41,912 nucleotides of DNA. It comes from Alphaproteobacteria bacterium (GTDB lineage Bacteria > Pseudomonadota > Alphaproteobacteria > SP197). How positions within the stretch are numbered: position 1 is the stretch's first letter; each line of letters begins with the position of its first letter. The notes under the pieces were generated by a model. That model searched no databases. It was not told where the DNA came from and was given only the letters and a program-made list of their open reading frames with translations. This document shows, in pieces, positions 29,685-38,402 of this stretch. The translations under genes were made by a program, and so were the position numbers. The DNA lies in contig SHVY01000028.1 in the NCBI GenBank assembly GCA_009694045.1, forward strand, positions 1 to 41,912. Reading direction: 5' to 3'.

Positions 29685-31721
29685 CTAATCCGAACCAAAG
29701 AGGTTGTTGAGGCCTTCCGCCACCCCGCCGGCCACGCCTTCGACTGCCTCGCCAACCTCGCCGCCCACGTCCTCGATCACGGCCTCGGCCTCCTCGACAC
29801 TCGGGATGACGGAGGATTTGACCGCGGCAGGTTGGCTTTCGATCGCGGCGGCGCAGGCGTTGCCGCCACTCTCGCCGCCCCCGCCCAGCGCGGCCATGGC
29901 CCCCAACGCGGCCAAGGGATTGAATGCGGTACCCGCGATCTTCGCCGCCGCCAGGGCGGCGCCGGCCGGATCCGGCGTCACCGACGGGTTCTTCAACGTG
30001 CCCCCGACGTTGAACGGGATCGCCAGACTCACGAGCGCGGTCTGGCTTGAGCTTGTGTCGAACTGCATGTTCAGCGTCTCATCGCGCAGGTCGATGGTAC
30101 CCGTCCCGGCCACGGCAAAGGTCCGAGCATCGATCACCTGGGCATCGCTGGTGGCGACGCCGCCCGCGATCGCGAAGCGGCTGACGATGCAGTTGAGGGG
30201 GGTCTCGTCCTTTCCGCCGAACAGCGGCCCCATGACGTCCCCGAGGCCGACGGCAACGACGGCAAGCAGTTGGTTGTCGATCGTCCCCTTGTCGCCAGTG
30301 ATCTCGGTGCGGCCATCGAGGGTGCGGGCGATCGCCCGGGGCGTGGTCCCCGCCCCCGCAAGGTCGATGGCGATGTCGACGGTTCCCGCCACCTTGTCGG
30401 TGACGCCATAGGTCTTGGCGAGCTGACCATAGTCGAGGTCGTCGACGGTGGTCTTGAACGTCAGTCTGGTCGCCTCCGCGCCGACGTCGAGGGCCAGGGA
30501 ACCGGCAATCGTGCCCCCGCCGTACCTTGCCGTGAACGGATCGACGGAAAGGCTTCCGCCCGCCACGGTCAGCGTCATCGCCAGATCGTTGACGGTGGTC
30601 TTGTCGTCGATCTCGAGTGCCCCAACCGCGACGGTGAGGTCAGCGTCGAACGCCGCCAGCGCGTCCAGCGGCAGGGGCGTGTCCAGGATGACGTAGGGCG
30701 AAGTCACGTCCGGCGCGGCCTGGTCACCGCCCGCGGTGCCAAGATCGGCAAGGTCGATCGTGGTCGCCGTAAGGGAGGCCGTGAAGCGCGGGCGTTCACC
30801 ACCCAAGGCGATCCCGAGGTCGCCGGCCAGATCGGAACCACCGAACCTGGCGGCGAAACCCGCCACCGTGAAGGCGTCCCCGTCGGCGCCGAGGTGTCCC
30901 TTCACGTCGTAGGGCCCGATCATCGGCAGGGGCGACCCCGACAGAGCGGAAAGGTCGGCCAGGCTGGCGCCCGTCGCGGCGATGTCGAGATCGGGCTTCG
31001 CGTCCACGATCCGGCCGCTGGCCTTGAAGACCGCGCCCGCCACCCCGAGCTCGATCTCGAGAGGAATGGGTGCGCCGGACAGGAGGGCGGCGAGATCGCC
31101 GACCTTGCCGCTGATCGTGAACGGCGTCCCGCCGTACGCACCGTCGCCGGCGATGGTGAGGAAGCCGTCGATCTGGCGGATCGATGCCTCGTTGAGCCAA
31201 AGTTCCATGACGTGACCGGTGCGGCCGTCGCGGTAGGTGAGCTTGCTGTCGCGCAGCATGAGCTCATCGATCCGCGGAATCGTTCCCGCGCCACCCTCGC
31301 TCGCGCCTGTCGCTGCGGAATCGGACGGGGCAAAGGACCAGTTGCCGATGCCCTCCGCATCGGTTTCGAGCAATACGTCGGCGCCGTCCAGAACCAGGCG
31401 ATTGACCTTGATCTCTCCCGATAGCAGCGGAATCGCGCTCACTTCGAGGGCAAAACCCGCGAGAGTCGCCATGTCGGGCCGGCTGCCCCAGGACGCGTTG
31501 CCGAACCGAACGTCGGTGACCTCGATCGAGGGATGGAGCGAAATCGCCAGGTCGATATCCCCGGCAAGCACCAAGTCGCGCCCGGTCGCGTCCTTGGCGC
31601 CGTCTTGGATCAGGGCACGCATCTGTTCCACGTCGAATCGCGCGAGCAGGACGTAGCCGATGGCCGCTGTGCCGATGACCAGGGCCGCCAGCCCCATTCC
31701 CACCCATTTCAGCGCTTTCAT
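29685..31721 (-). CDS. AsmA-family inner-membrane-anchored protein
   Basis: A 678-residue protein with one N-terminal membrane helix (about 8-27, MGLAALVIGTAAIGYVLLA) and the AsmA opening FDVEQMRALIQDGAKDATGR followed by DLVLAGDIDLAISLHPSIEV and GNASWGSRPDMATL. The rest is beta-rich repeats ending in the family's C-terminal block (GTIDLRDETLNMQFD, FNVGGTLKNPSVTPDP). AsmA-like proteins are linked to outer membrane assembly and lipid transport across the periplasm. It is convergent with rplI and divergent from the cyclopropane synthase gene. The ATG at 31721 was chosen because it begins directly before the membrane helix. Confidence 0.9.
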   Translation of the reverse strand: MKALKWVGMGLAALVIGTAAIGYVLLARFDVEQMRALIQDGAKDATGRDLVLAGDIDLAISLHPSIEVTDVRFGNASWGSRPDMATLAGFALEVSAIPLLSGEIKVNRLVLDGADVLLETDAEGIGNWSFAPSDSAATGASEGGAGTIPRIDELMLRDSKLTYRDGRTGHVMELWLNEASIRQIDGFLTIAGDGAYGGTPFTISGKVGDLAALLSGAPIPLEIELGVAGAVFKASGRIVDAKPDLDIAATGASLADLSALSGSPLPMIGPYDVKGHLGADGDAFTVAGFAARFGGSDLAGDLGIALGGERPRFTASLTATTIDLADLGTAGGDQAAPDVTSPYVILDTPLPLDALAAFDADLTVAVGALEIDDKTTVNDLAMTLTVAGGSLSVDPFTARYGGGTIAGSLALDVGAEATRLTFKTTVDDLDYGQLAKTYGVTDKVAGTVDIAIDLAGAGTTPRAIARTLDGRTEITGDKGTIDNQLLAVVAVGLGDVMGPLFGGKDETPLNCIVSRFAIAGGVATSDAQVIDARTFAVAGTGTIDLRDETLNMQFDTSSSQTALVSLAIPFNVGGTLKNPSVTPDPAGAALAAAKIAGTAFNPLAALGAMAALGGGGESGGNACAAAIESQPAAVKSSVIPSVEEAEAVIEDVGGEVGEAVEGVAGGVAEGLNNLFGSD

Positions 31722-31869
31722 GACCCGATCATCCCCTGCTCCCGCCACGCTCTAGCACATTGCGTGACCCCCGATCAGACTGTAAAGTTTGCCGAATATC
31801 GTGGACGTGGTTTCGGTCTAGGACGCTCGAATCCATCAATGAAACCGCGAAATTGGGGAGGAAATCGCG

Positions 31870-33093
31870 ATGCTGATCGAGCATCTGCTGCGCGATGTCG
31901 TACGCAAGGGTAGTCTCCACGTCGTCGACTCGAATGGACGAACCCACCGGTACGGGCCGGATGACGGCTCGACCCCGGTGGTGATGCGGGTTCGCGATCG
32001 GTGGACGGAACTTCGCTTGCTTCTCAATCCGCTGGTCAACGCCGGCGAGGCCTACATGGACGGCGGCATCGAGATCCTGCAAGGCAGCCTGCGGGAATGG
32101 ATGGCGCTGTGCTACGAGAACTTCGAGTTGGCGAGCCAGCGGCGCCAATCGCTGCGGGTACGCAATGCCGTGGGGCGCGCCTTTCGGTTCGTCACCCAGC
32201 ACAACCCCGTGGGGCTGGCGCGCAAGCATGTCGCCCACCACTACGATCTGTCCGGCGAGCTGTTCGATCTTATCCTCGACACCGACCGCCAGTACTCCTG
32301 CGCCTATTTCCCGACGCCAGGCACGTCGCTAGAACAGGCTCAGGACGCGAAGAAGCGCCACATCGCCGCCAAGCTCTTGCTGAAGCCCGGGATGCGGGTC
32401 CTGGACATCGGCTCGGGGTGGGGCGGACTCGCGCTCTACCTCGCGCGCGCGGCGCAGGTGCACGTGACCGGGGTGACACTGTCGATCGAGCAGCAACAGG
32501 CGGCGACGGCACGCGCCAAGGCCGCGGGACTCTCCGATCGGGTGCAATTCCACCTGCGCGACTATCGCGAGGAGAGTGGCCAATTCGACCGCATCGTCTC
32601 GGTCGGGATGTTCGAACACGTGGGCGTCAAGCATTTCAGTGAATTTTTCGCCAAGTTGCGTGGGCTCCTGGCCGAAGACGGCATCGCCCTGCTGCACGCG
32701 ATCGGGCGGTTCGACGGCCCCGGCGCGACCAACCCCTGGCTGCGCAAGTACATCTTCCCCGGCGGCTACGCCCCGGCACTGTCCGAGGTGACGGCCGCGA
32801 TCGAGCGATCACGGCTGCTGCTCACCGATGTGGAGATTCTGCGGCTGCACTACGCCGAGACTATCAAGGAATGGTCGCGGCGGTTCGCCAGGCACCGGGA
32901 CCGTGTGAAGTCCATGTACGATGAGCGCTTCTGTCGGATGTGGGAGTTCTACCTGGCCGGCTGCGAGATGTCGTTCCGCCATGGCGGGCAGATGGTGTTC
33001 CAAATCCAGATCGCCCGCTCGCTCGGCGCCGTGCCGCTCACCCGCGACTACATCGGCTCCTGGGAACACGTCTACGCCCAGGCGGCGGAGTAG
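31870..33093 (+). CDS. cfa: Cyclopropane-fatty-acyl-phospholipid synthase
   Basis: A 407-residue S-adenosylmethionine-dependent enzyme. VLDIGSGWGGLALYLA (177-192) is the SAM-binding loop, preceded by HHYDLSGELFDLILD with YSCAYF, and followed by SVGMFEHVGVKHF and GGYAPALSEV. It methylenates cis double bonds of membrane phospholipids, which would follow well from the desaturase chemistry seen elsewhere. GGAGGAAATCGCG precedes the ATG, a good ribosome site. The last residues (RDYIGSWEHVY) are typical. Promoter elements in the 148-base divergent region were not convincing. Confidence 0.93.
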   Translation: MLIEHLLRDVVRKGSLHVVDSNGRTHRYGPDDGSTPVVMRVRDRWTELRLLLNPLVNAGEAYMDGGIEILQGSLREWMALCYENFELASQRRQSLRVRNAVGRAFRFVTQHNPVGLARKHVAHHYDLSGELFDLILDTDRQYSCAYFPTPGTSLEQAQDAKKRHIAAKLLLKPGMRVLDIGSGWGGLALYLARAAQVHVTGVTLSIEQQQAATARAKAAGLSDRVQFHLRDYREESGQFDRIVSVGMFEHVGVKHFSEFFAKLRGLLAEDGIALLHAIGRFDGPGATNPWLRKYIFPGGYAPALSEVTAAIERSRLLLTDVEILRLHYAETIKEWSRRFARHRDRVKSMYDERFCRMWEFYLAGCEMSFRHGGQMVFQIQIARSLGAVPLTRDYIGSWEHVYAQAAE

Positions 33094-33122
33094 CTCCACC
33101 AACACCAGAGCCGGTTTCAGCC

Positions 33123-33991
33123 ATGCCGTCTGTCGCTCCGCGTGTCGCCCTGAAGAGTTCGGCCCTCCTGGGCGAGACACCCGTATGGAGCGAAGGCGAA
33201 CAGAGGCTCTACTGGATCGATTCGACGGCGGCGACGATCCATCGATTCGACCCCGCCACGGGCCGCGACGAAACCCTGCCGGTGACGCTCACCGGCTACC
33301 TCGGCGCCATGGCATTGATCTCGGGCGGTGGCCTGCTGGCCCTCTGCGGCAAGCGACTGTTGCGAGTCTCGGGAAGCGCGGCCGAGCCAATCGCCGATGT
33401 GGAGGCCAACCTGCCGGACAATCTGCCGAACGACGGCAAGGTTGACCCGCAAGGGCGCTTCTGGTTCGGCACCATGCACGGGTCGGTGAGCCAGCCGACG
33501 GGCAATCTCTACAGCTACGATCGCAGCCACGGGCTGCATCGCCACGACGGCGGTTTCGCTTGCTCGAACGGCATGGCCTGGAACCCTGACGGTCGCACCT
33601 TCTATTTCGTCGACATGATGCCGGGCACCATCCTGGCCTATGAATTCGATGGCCAGGCCGGCAGCCTGGGCAAGCGCCGCATCTTCGTCAGCATCGATCC
33701 CAAGGAAGGCGAGCCGGACGGCATCTGCTGCGATGCCGCGGGCGGGGTCTGGGTGGCCCACTGGGACGGCGGATGCGTGACCCGCTACGACCCCCGAGCG
33801 GACAGCGCACCAAGAAGGTCACGCTTCCCGTGCCGCGCCCGACCTGCCCGATTTTTGGTGGTCGCGGTCTGGCGACTCTCTACGTCACGTCGTCGAGCGA
33901 TGGCCAGTCGGGCAAGGCGCCCCTCTCGGGATCGATCTTCGCCTGGGAGCCGGCGATCCCCGGCCTGCCCGTGGCAAGCTTCGCGGGGTAA
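33123..33991 (+). pseudogene. SMP-30/gluconolactonase-family protein, frameshifted
   Basis: The frame starts as a six-bladed propeller lactonase: LLGETPVWSEGEQRLYWID (metal-binding glutamate in GETP), FWFGTMHG, FACSNGMAWNPDGRTFYFVD and EPDGICCDAAGGVWVAHWDG, ending GCVTRYDP. Past a run of five C (33791-33795) this frame turns into arginine-rich nonsense, while another frame takes up the expected ending: GQRTKKVTLPVPRPTCPIFG, then LATLYVTSSS and the stop at 33989. One missing C restores the join (YDP-PSGQRTKK). The gene is therefore inactive or truncated unless this is a sequencing error. It follows the cyclopropane synthase by 29 bases with a poor ribosome site. Confidence 0.85.
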
Positions 33992-34226
33992 GCCCCGAGG
34001 CATCGCGACTCGGCGGTGGAATGGCGGCGCCGGGGATAGCCGCGATGACTAGAAACGGCGGGTTGGGGTGCCGACCATGGGCGCCGGCGCCGCTGGCCCG
34101 CAGCCCCGGGGAACGCCGCTTTTCCACGCAGTTCACAGCCTGGGGATGGATTCCTCCACCGCCTTGCACAGGACCGAACCGGCCGTCACGCTTCTATGCG
34201 GGGGCGGATCGGATTAACGTTCGGCG

Positions 34227-35765
34227 ATGGATCCCATTCGTCAGGTGGCCGCCCTCGCCGCCCTCGCCGGCGGCGAGGCGCGGCCGCAGGTGCGCGCGCA
34301 ACCCCACAACCTGGAGCTGGAACAGGCGCTTCTCGGCGCGCTGCTGGTCAACAATGGAGCGGTGGAGCGGGTCAGCGGCTTCCTTACGCCCGAGAACTTC
34401 TACCACCCCGTTCATGGCCGCATCTTCGAGGCGATCCAGCGTCTGGTGGAGCGCGGCCAGATCGCCGATCCCATCACCCTCAAGAGCTACTTCGAGCAGG
34501 ACGCCGCGCTGGCCGACATCGGCGGCACCGATTATCTGGCGCGGCTGGCCGGATCGGCCATCAACATCATCAATACCGGCGATTACGGGCGGCAGATCCA
34601 CGACCTCTTCCTGCGTCGCTCGCTGATCATCGTCGGCGAGGACATCGTCACCACCGCCTTCGATTTCCAGGTCGACGCGCCGGCGACCATGCAGATCGAG
34701 GCCGCCGAGCAGCGGCTGTTCGACTTGGCGGAGCGTGGCGAGATCGAGGGCGGGTTCGTGCCGCTGTCGAAGTCCCTCACCGAAGCGGTGAGGGTCGCCG
34801 AACGGGCGTACAAGCGCGAGAGCCGGATCACCGGGGTGGGGTCGGGTCTCATCGACCTCGACAACCTGCTGGGCGGCTTCCATCCCTCCGATCTGATCAT
34901 CATCGCCGGCCGGCCGGGCATGGGGAAATCATCGCTCGCCACCAACATCGCCTTCAACGCCGCCAGGGCGTACCGCACGGAGACCGGCGACGACGGCCGG
35001 CCGCAGACGGCGGACGGGGCCGTGATCGGATTCTTTTCCCTTGAGATGTCGGCCGAGCAGCTCGCCGCCCGCATGCTGTCCGAGGAATCCCAGGTATCGT
35101 CGGACCACCTGCGTCGGGGCCAGCTTCGCCCGGAAGAATGGGAGAACCTGGTGGCCGCGAGCCAAAGCCTGAGCCGAGTACCGTTCTTCATCGACGACAC
35201 GCCAGCCCTGTCGGTGGCGGCGCTGCGGACCCGCGCGCGGCGGCTGAAGCGGGTGCACAACATGTCGCTGATCGTGGTCGATTATCTGCAGCTGGTGCGG
35301 CCGAGCGGCACCCGCAACAACGACGGCCGGGTGCAGGAGGTGGCCGAGATCACGCAAGGGTTGAAGGCGATGGCCAAGGAGCTGGACGTGCCGGTGATCG
35401 CGCTGTCGCAGCTCTCCCGCGCCGTGGAAAGCCGCGAGGACAAGCGGCCTCAGCTCTCGGACCTGCGGGAATCGGGCACCATCGAGCAGGACGCCGACCT
35501 GGTGCTGTTCATCTACCGCGAGGATTATTACCTGGAACGTGCGGCGCCGCAGCCCAAGCCCGGCGAGGACGAATCGACGACCCTGCACCAGGATCGCTAC
35601 CACAAGTGGCAGCAGCGCCTGGAGCAGGTGAAAGGTACCACCGAGATCCTGGTGGCGAAGAACCGGCACGGCCCGACCGGCGGGGTCAAGCTCCATTTCG
35701 AGAGCCGCACGACCCGATTCGGCAACCTGGAGACCCGCTACGGTTCAGGCAACGTCCCTGCTTGA
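34227..35765 (+). CDS. dnaB: Replicative DNA helicase DnaB
   Basis: A 512-residue helicase: an N-terminal primase-interaction domain (PHNLELEQALLGALLVNNGA), a linker, and the RecA-like motor with Walker A GRPGMGKSS (228-236), FFSLEMSAEQLAARML, SLIVVDYLQL (Walker B) and SDLRESGTIEQDAD. It unwinds DNA at the fork as a hexamer. The start is the ATG at 34227 with a weak ribosome site. The 235 bases upstream hold no gene I can support. It overlaps the following alr frame. Confidence 0.96.
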   Translation: MDPIRQVAALAALAGGEARPQVRAQPHNLELEQALLGALLVNNGAVERVSGFLTPENFYHPVHGRIFEAIQRLVERGQIADPITLKSYFEQDAALADIGGTDYLARLAGSAINIINTGDYGRQIHDLFLRRSLIIVGEDIVTTAFDFQVDAPATMQIEAAEQRLFDLAERGEIEGGFVPLSKSLTEAVRVAERAYKRESRITGVGSGLIDLDNLLGGFHPSDLIIIAGRPGMGKSSLATNIAFNAARAYRTETGDDGRPQTADGAVIGFFSLEMSAEQLAARMLSEESQVSSDHLRRGQLRPEEWENLVAASQSLSRVPFFIDDTPALSVAALRTRARRLKRVHNMSLIVVDYLQLVRPSGTRNNDGRVQEVAEITQGLKAMAKELDVPVIALSQLSRAVESREDKRPQLSDLRESGTIEQDADLVLFIYREDYYLERAAPQPKPGEDESTTLHQDRYHKWQQRLEQVKGTTEILVAKNRHGPTGGVKLHFESRTTRFGNLETRYGSGNVPA

Positions 35766-36837
35766 CCGGGCCGGCGCCCTGCTGGTCATCGACCTGGGCG
35801 CCATCGTCGCCAATTGGCGGATACTGGTGGCGCGCCTCGATGTTGGCGTGCGCTGTGCCGCGACGATCAAGGCCGACGCCTATGGGTTGGGCGCCGAGGC
35901 GATCGGCCAGGCGCTCGCACGGGCCGGCTGCAGGGACTTCGTCGTCGCCACCCTGGACGAGGGCCTGGCCGTGCGCCGCGTGCTGCCGGCGGCGACCATC
36001 TATGTCCTGCTCGGCCCAATGCCCGGGAGCGAAGCGCAGTTCGTCGCGGCGGGACTGACCCCGGTTCTCAACACCATCGCTCAGGTCACGGCATGGCGTG
36101 ATCGCGGGCCGGCGGCCCTGCACGTCGATACCGGCATGAACCGCCTCGGGATGCCGCTTCGCGACTTCGATCGCCTGGCCGCCGACGGGACGTTCACCCG
36201 GTCGCCGCCCTGCTTGGTGATGAGTCATCTGGCCCGGGCCGATGAACCCGGAGAGGCCATGAACGAGGCGCAACGGCGGCTGTTCGCCGGCGTGCGCCGC
36301 CACCTGCCGGGCGTACCGGCGAGCTTCGCCAACTCGGCCGGCATCTTCCTGGGTGCGCAATACCACCATGATCTCGCCCGCCCGGGCTATGCCATCTTCG
36401 GCGGAAACCCGCTTCACCCGCGGCCATCTCCGATGCATCATGTTATTGAATTAAAAGCGAAAATCATTCAGGTTCGTAGCGTTGACAGGGGTGAGTCGGT
36501 TGGTTACGGTGCGGCCCATCGTCCATCCGGCCCCGCTTTGATCGCCACTCTGGTGGTCGGGTACGCAGACGGAGTTCGCCGGAGCTTGGGGGGTCGTGGC
36601 GTGGCCTACGTCGGAGATCGGGCGGTACCCATCGTCGGCCGGGTGTCCATGGATCTCGTCACCCTTGATGTATCGACGCTGCCCCCGATGGAGGTGTCGG
36701 TCGGAACCGAGGTCGAGCTGATCGGCGCGCACAACACCATCGATCGGATCGCGGACGCGGCCGGAACCATCGGCTTCGAGATTCTCACGGGTCTCGGTCG
36801 ACGAGTACCCCGGAGCTACGTCGGGGCGGAGCCATGA
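35758..36837 (+). CDS. alr: Alanine racemase with a non-standard start
   Basis: A PLP-dependent racemase of about 359 residues that makes D-alanine for peptidoglycan. Visible: LVIDLGAIVANWRIL, the PLP lysine K38 in TIKADAYGLG, HVDTGMNRLGM, FANSAGIFL, RPGYAIFGGNP, and the catalytic tyrosine in ESVGYGAAH. The first standard start codon (GTG at 35827) lies after the conserved IDLxAIxxN strand, so translation must begin earlier. CTG at 35758, overlapping the dnaB stop by 8 bases, is my best guess. The stop overlaps the mlaE start as ATGA. A short AT-rich stretch lies inside the gene at about 36437-36475. Confidence 0.85.
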   Translation: MLDRAGALLVIDLGAIVANWRILVARLDVGVRCAATIKADAYGLGAEAIGQALARAGCRDFVVATLDEGLAVRRVLPAATIYVLLGPMPGSEAQFVAAGLTPVLNTIAQVTAWRDRGPAALHVDTGMNRLGMPLRDFDRLAADGTFTRSPPCLVMSHLARADEPGEAMNEAQRRLFAGVRRHLPGVPASFANSAGIFLGAQYHHDLARPGYAIFGGNPLHPRPSPMHHVIELKAKIIQVRSVDRGESVGYGAAHRPSGPALIATLVVGYADGVRRSLGGRGVAYVGDRAVPIVGRVSMDLVTLDVSTLPPMEVSVGTEVELIGAHNTIDRIADAAGTIGFEILTGLGRRVPRSYVGAEP

Positions 36838-37607
36838 ACCCGATCGCCGCCATCGGCCGCGTCTTTCTGTTCTTCCTCGCGGCCACGGGACGGCTCGCCC
36901 TGTTCGCGGGCAGCGCCGTTTTCCATGCGGTCAAGCCGCCGATCTATCCCCGCCTGATCGGGCGGCAGATGGTGGAGATCGGCTACTTCTCGCTGCCGGT
37001 CGTTGGCCTTACCGCGATCTTCAGCGGCATGGTTCTGGCGCTGCAAAGCTACACCGGGTTCCAGCGGTTCGAGGCGGAAAGCGCCATTGCCACGGTCGTG
37101 GTCCTATCCATGACCCGCGAGCTCGGGCCCGTGCTGGCGGGGCTGATGGTGGCGGGTCGCGTGGGCGCCGCCATGGCCGCCGAGATCGGCACCATGCGGG
37201 TGACCGAACAGATCGACGCCCTGACGACGTTGTCGACCAACCCGTTCAAGTACCTGGTCGCGCCGCGCCTGATCGCCGGGACGATCATGCTGCCGCTGCT
37301 GGTGATGGTCGCCGACGTCATCGGGGTCATGGGCGGCTACCTGGTCGCCGTCCACAAACTGGACTTCGGGCCGATCGCCTATCTGGAGAACACCTGGGAG
37401 CATCTGGAGACCCAGGACGTGGTCTCGGGGCTGGTGAAGGCGGCGGCGTTCGGGTTTCTCATCGCCCTGATGGGCTGCTACCACGGCTACCACAGCCGCG
37501 GCGGAGCCCAAGGGGTCGGCAACGCGACGACCAACGCGGTGGTGTCGGCCTCGATCCTGATCCTCACCTCGAATTACCTGATCACCGAGGCGTTCTTCTC
37601 GCGATGA
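36834..37607 (+). CDS. mlaE: MlaE-family ABC transporter permease
   Basis: A 257-residue inner membrane permease with several hydrophobic helices and the family signatures GMVLALQSYTGFQRF, MTRELGPVLAGLMVAGRVGA followed by AMAAEIGTMRVTEQIDALTT, and the ending TNAVVSASILILTSNYLITE. With the next gene it should form the core of a phospholipid (Mla-type) transporter that keeps outer membrane asymmetry. No MlaD, MlaC or MlaB gene follows, so those parts must lie elsewhere. It is coupled to alr and to mlaF by ATGA overlaps. Confidence 0.93.
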   Translation: MNPIAAIGRVFLFFLAATGRLALFAGSAVFHAVKPPIYPRLIGRQMVEIGYFSLPVVGLTAIFSGMVLALQSYTGFQRFEAESAIATVVVLSMTRELGPVLAGLMVAGRVGAAMAAEIGTMRVTEQIDALTTLSTNPFKYLVAPRLIAGTIMLPLLVMVADVIGVMGGYLVAVHKLDFGPIAYLENTWEHLETQDVVSGLVKAAAFGFLIALMGCYHGYHSRGGAQGVGNATTNAVVSASILILTSNYLITEAFFSR

Positions 37608-38383
37608 ATGCCGCGATCCCCAAGATTCGAATCCGCGGCCTGGCCAAGTCGTTCGGCCCGAAGGTGGTCCTCCAGAACCTGGATCTGGACGTCACGTCGG
37701 GCGAATCTCTGGTGGTGATCGGCGGGTCCGGGTCCGGCAAGTCGGTCTTGCTGAAGTGCATCCTCGGCCTCCTCGAGGTCGACGCCGGGACGGTCGAGGT
37801 CGATGGCATCGACGTGACCCGGTTGCGCGGATCCCAGCGCGACGCGCTGCTGCGCAAATTCGGCATGCTGTTCCAGAGCGCCGCCCTGTTCGACAGCTTG
37901 GCGGTGTGGGAAAACGTGGCGTTTCCCCTGATCCAAGGCCGCCGCATGGAACGCCGGGCGGCGCGGGACGTGGCCCTTGCCAAGCTTGGCGCGGTCGGGC
38001 TCGGAGCCGACGTCGGTGCTCTCAACCCCGCCGAGCTGTCGGGCGGCATGCGCAAGCGCGTCGGCCTGGCCCGTGCCATCGCCTGCGAACCCGAAATCAT
38101 CTTCTTCGACGAGCCGACCACCGGGCTCGATCCGATCATGGCGGACGTGATCAACGATCTGATCCTCAAGTGCACGCGCGAGATGGGGGTGACGGCGTTG
38201 TCGATCACCCATGACATGGCGAGTGCGCGCAAGATCGCGAACCGGGTCGCCATGCTGCATGACGGCCGGATCATCTGGCATGGGCCGGTGGCGACGATCG
38301 ACGCCAACGGCAATGCCCACGTCGACCAGTTCATCCACGGCCGCGCCGAGGGCCCCATCCAGATGGCCGTGCTGCACCCGTGA
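37604..38383 (+). CDS. mlaF: MlaF-family ABC transporter ATP-binding protein
   Basis: A 259-residue ATPase: Walker A GGSGSGKS (40-47), Q-loop MLFQSAALFDS, signature LSGGMRKRVGLARAIA, Walker B EIIFFDEPTTGLDP and the switch histidine in SITHDM. It powers the MlaE permease encoded just upstream, with which it overlaps by four bases. The LSGGMRKR form is typical of Mla-type rather than sugar or peptide importers. Confidence 0.94.
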   Translation: MNAAIPKIRIRGLAKSFGPKVVLQNLDLDVTSGESLVVIGGSGSGKSVLLKCILGLLEVDAGTVEVDGIDVTRLRGSQRDALLRKFGMLFQSAALFDSLAVWENVAFPLIQGRRMERRAARDVALAKLGAVGLGADVGALNPAELSGGMRKRVGLARAIACEPEIIFFDEPTTGLDPIMADVINDLILKCTREMGVTALSITHDMASARKIANRVAMLHDGRIIWHGPVATIDANGNAHVDQFIHGRAEGPIQMAVLHP

Positions 38384-38402
38384 TCGAGCGCGGGACCCCG
38401 TA

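Noticed and set aside
31722-31869. Promoter elements between the AsmA-like gene and cfa
   Set aside because: TTGCCG and GTCTAG could be paired only with a 21-base spacer. No pair of acceptable quality was found on either strand.
34110-34135. DnaA-box-like TTTTCCACG upstream of dnaB, as a possible origin
   Set aside because: A single imperfect match without further boxes or an AT-rich unwinding region is not enough to support an origin.
33992-34226. Possible small gene between the SMP-30 pseudogene and dnaB
   Set aside because: Frames in this stretch are short, lack ribosome sites and look like shadow sequence. Nothing recognisable was found.
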